DNA from: Pseudobdellovibrionaceae bacterium
Lineage (GTDB): Bacteria; Bdellovibrionota; Bdellovibrionia; Bdellovibrionales; Bdellovibrionaceae
DNA length: 64,000 nt
NCBI GenBank assembly: GCA_016719575.1
Contig: JADJYV010000002.1
Coordinates: forward strand, 124,001 to 188,000
Direction: 5' to 3'
The translations under genes were made by a program, and so were the position numbers. The notes beneath the pieces were generated by a model. The model had not been told where the DNA came from and searched no databases. It saw nothing but the letters and a program-made list of their open reading frames with translations. Positions 62,338-64,000 of the stretch are shown here, piece by piece (positions within the stretch are counted from its first letter, which is position 1; every line of letters starts with the position of its first letter).

Positions 62338-63018
62338 CTAGCCCAAGAGAGAACTCCTGCGCCATTGTTCGAAAGAACTTGTCCGGAAGCCCTTGTGCTC
62401 AGGGAAAGTCAGGGAGTAGTTCGTGGTCACTGCGGCCGGCATCAGAGTCAAAGAGCCAGAAGTAGCGCCATTCAGTTGGTTGCCCTTAGTGACAGCTACA
62501 CTAGAGCCATCGAGTGCAAGAATTTTGTTAGCTTGAGCCGTCGTTGTTTTATCAACAGTGACCACACCGGCATTTGACATCGTCGCATCGCCAGACATAG
62601 ACACGGCAGTTGCGGCGTTGCCTGAGTTACCCACCCAGATATTGGCTGAAGTCAGTGAGTTCGACATTTTGCTATTAAACGTTGACCAGTCGGCAGAAGA
62701 CAGAGCTCCGCGCTTTGTTGCAGAAGCGGTGGGGATATCGAATGTATGCGCTGAACCTGCAGAGCTGATACCGATATCAGTGCCAGCAGTACCAAGCACA
62801 AAGCTTTGAGTTCCAGCAGAGAGACCGTTTAGGCTTGTGATGCCAGCTCCTGCAACGCCCAAAGACTTAGTAGTAGAACCATCGTAGTACTTGATCGTTC
62901 CAGAATCATACCACATCTGTCCTGCAACCGTGCCGTTAGTAGAATTTGCAGAAAGACCAAGATACTTGTTGGCCGCCATGGTGATGTTGCCAGTATTGGT
63001 GATATCGAAAGCACCCAT
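62338..63018 (-). CDS. Fibre protein segment
   Basis: 226-codon stretch of the same gene. It starts inside a module (GAFDITNTGNITMAANKYLG) and ends out of frame after SLTFPEHKGF, where sibling modules read SLTFPGAQGASGQVLSNNG. Two single-base losses explain this. Confidence 0.65.
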   Translation of the reverse strand: MGAFDITNTGNITMAANKYLGLSANSTNGTVAGQMWYDSGTIKYYDGSTTKSLGVAGAGITSLNGLSAGTQSFVLGTAGTDIGISSAGSAHTFDIPTASATKRGALSSADWSTFNSKMSNSLTSANIWVGNSGNAATAVSMSGDATMSNAGVVTVDKTTTAQANKILALDGSSVAVTKGNQLNGATSGSLTLMPAAVTTNYSLTFPEHKGFRTSSFEQWRRSSLLG

Positions 63019-63937
63019 TGCGAGCGCCCACCATAGTGTCGCCAGCTTTGTTCACTGGAGTGTAAGTCAGAGCGGTATTGATATCAGCAGCACTTAACGA
63101 AGCACTTGCGATCACGCGGCCTTTAGCATCAACAGAAACTTTCGCGTATGTTCCCGCAGTGACTCCGCTGTTAGCAAGAGTGACCACTCCGGCATTTGAC
63201 ATTGTCGCATCACCAGACATAGACACCGCAGTTGCGGCATTGCCAGAGTTACCAACCCAAATGTTTGCAGAGGTCAGAGAATTGGTCATGGCCGTCGCCC
63301 AAGAGAGAACTCCCGAGCCATTGTTCGAGAGAACTTGTCCGGAAGCCCCTTGTGCTCCTGGGAAAGTCAAAGAGTAGTTCGTAGTCACTGCAGCCGGCAT
63401 CAGTGTCAAAGAGCCAGAAGTAGCGCCATTCAGTTGGTTGCCCTTAGTGACAGCCACGCTAGAGCCATCGAGTGCAAGAATTTTGTTAGCTTGAGCCGTT
63501 GTGGTTTTATCAACAGTGACCACACCGGCATTTGATATCGTCGCATCGCCAGACATAGACACCGCGGTTGCGGCGTTGCCAGAGTTACCAACCCAGATAT
63601 TGGCTGAAGTCAGAGAGTTCGACATTTTGCTATTAAACGTTGACCAGTCAGCAGAAGAAAGAGCTCCGCGCTTTGTTGCAGAAGCGGTGGGGATATCGAA
63701 AGTATGCGCTGAACCTGCAGAGCTGATACCGATATCAGTGCCAGCAGTGCCAAGTACAAAGCTCTGAGTTCCAGCAGAGAGACCGTTTAGGCTTGTAATG
63801 CCTGCACCTGCAACGCCCAAAGATTTAGTAGTAGAACCATCGTAGTACTTGATCGTTCCAGAGTCATACCACATCTGTCCTGCAACCGTGCCGTTAGTAG
63901 AGTTTGCAGAAAGACCAAGATACTTGTTGGCCGCCAT
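62936..63937 (-). CDS. Fibre protein segment
   Basis: 333-codon stretch, nearly one module. It ends VGARNGCFRYHQYW, where siblings read VGALAMGAFDITNTG; a 2-base loss explains the switch. Its start (MAANKYLG) is internal; upstream, one base is missing relative to GAIDLTNTGNITMAA. Confidence 0.65.
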   Translation of the reverse strand: MAANKYLGLSANSTNGTVAGQMWYDSGTIKYYDGSTTKSLGVAGAGITSLNGLSAGTQSFVLGTAGTDIGISSAGSAHTFDIPTASATKRGALSSADWSTFNSKMSNSLTSANIWVGNSGNAATAVSMSGDATISNAGVVTVDKTTTAQANKILALDGSSVAVTKGNQLNGATSGSLTLMPAAVTTNYSLTFPGAQGASGQVLSNNGSGVLSWATAMTNSLTSANIWVGNSGNAATAVSMSGDATMSNAGVVTLANSGVTAGTYAKVSVDAKGRVIASASLSAADINTALTYTPVNKAGDTMVGARNGCFRYHQYWQHHHGGQQVSWSFCKFY

Positions 63938-64000
63938 GGTGATGTTACCAGTGTTGGTAAGGTCAATGCACCCATCGCGAGCGCACCCACCATAGTGTCG

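Larger units (their letters stand above)
59151..64000 (-). pseudogene. Giant repetitive fibre protein, 3' part, broken by several lesions
   Basis: All minus-strand frames here join into one gene, running off the right edge. It is made of repeated modules (MTNSLTSANIWVGNSG, VDAKGRVIAGLSM, YTPVNKAGDTMVGALAMG, GTAGTDIGISSAG) and ends in a fibre-like C-terminal domain (ITLPAGTYYVRA, SFVEGQFTLASTST, GVVEVYTTVYI). It resembles phage-tail-like and mosaic adhesive fibre proteins of Bdellovibrio. Lesions, from comparison with sibling repeats: in-frame TAG at 59472; a missing A near 59591; a missing C near 60912; single-base losses near 62390 and 62400; a 2-base loss near 63023; a missing base near 63966. 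Confidence 0.8.
61371..64000 (-). repeat. Tandem module array of about 963 bp
   Basis: Consecutive MTNSLTSANIW codings start at 61370, 62333 and 63289, giving periods of 963 and 956 bp, and the array continues past the window edge. Within modules, a shorter sub-repeat (NSLTSANIWVGNSG ... SGDAT) recurs. The copies are close to identical at DNA level. Confidence 0.85.

Noticed and set aside
59151..63993. Many plus-strand open frames inside the fibre gene (for example 62224-62577, 63078-63377)
   Set aside because: They are antisense shadows of the repeated minus-strand coding sequence and recur only because the modules recur.
1..64000. CRISPR array, rRNA operon or prophage
   Set aside because: I saw no regularly spaced short repeats, no Cas genes, no rRNA sequence and no set of phage structural genes. 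The tandem repeats at 61-64 kb are coding modules.

Overview
The window looks like a chromosome piece from a Bdellovibrio-like predatory bacterium (Bdellovibrionota). Evidence: a TIGR02147 regulator, an AgmX/PglI-type protein, an HNH family common in this group, a close relative of the Bdellovibrio ferroportin, and at the right end a giant repetitive fibre protein. Its base composition looks moderate (not computed). No plasmid, phage-structural, rRNA or CRISPR locus is visible.

Layout. (1) 1-9.2 kb, core-like: a kinase tail and its sigma-54 response regulator (PilS/PilR-like), an AgmX/PglI protein, an M48 protease behind a membrane PilZ protein, secreted small proteins, a CBS-pair protein and a secreted subtilisin-like protease. 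(2) 9.2-32.9 kb, an accessory region ending at a tRNA-His gene. It mixes intact single genes (LCMT-type methyltransferase, HNH endonuclease, Fic, secreted zinc protease, TIGR02147 and XRE regulators) with fragments and broken genes (HNH, Fic, EEP, GDPD, AbiEii, BrnT/BrnA, a beta-propeller). A 71-bp inverted repeat brackets one gene. At 27.9-32.9 kb a tightly packed minus-strand operon carries detoxification and resistance-type enzymes (FosA, PaiB, VanX, several GNATs, HAD). (3) 33-59 kb, clean core: Spx/ArsC-like protein, Lon, a degenerate HD-GYP protein, MenB, a membrane MutS homologue, two lytic transglycosylases, a CNNM-like protein, the whole cbb3 oxidase cluster (ccoI-S-NO-Q-P-G plus a TauE/SafE protein) with an FNR-type regulator, an RRM protein, a SlyD-like isomerase, ferroportin and an amino-acid permease. 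(4) 59-64 kb: the 3' part of a very repetitive fibre gene with tandem modules of about 963 bp, interrupted by at least seven lesions.

How they fit together: the respiratory block (menaquinone enzyme, microaerobic oxidase, copper-loading ATPase, FNR) is coherent. Murein hydrolases, pilus-type regulation and fibre proteins fit a predatory or wall-remodelling life. The accessory region behaves like a gene-capture and decay zone. Many of its breaks are one- or two-base indels, often in short homopolymers, while the 33-59 kb core has none that I noticed. Sequencing or assembly error therefore has to be excluded before the breaks are called biological.
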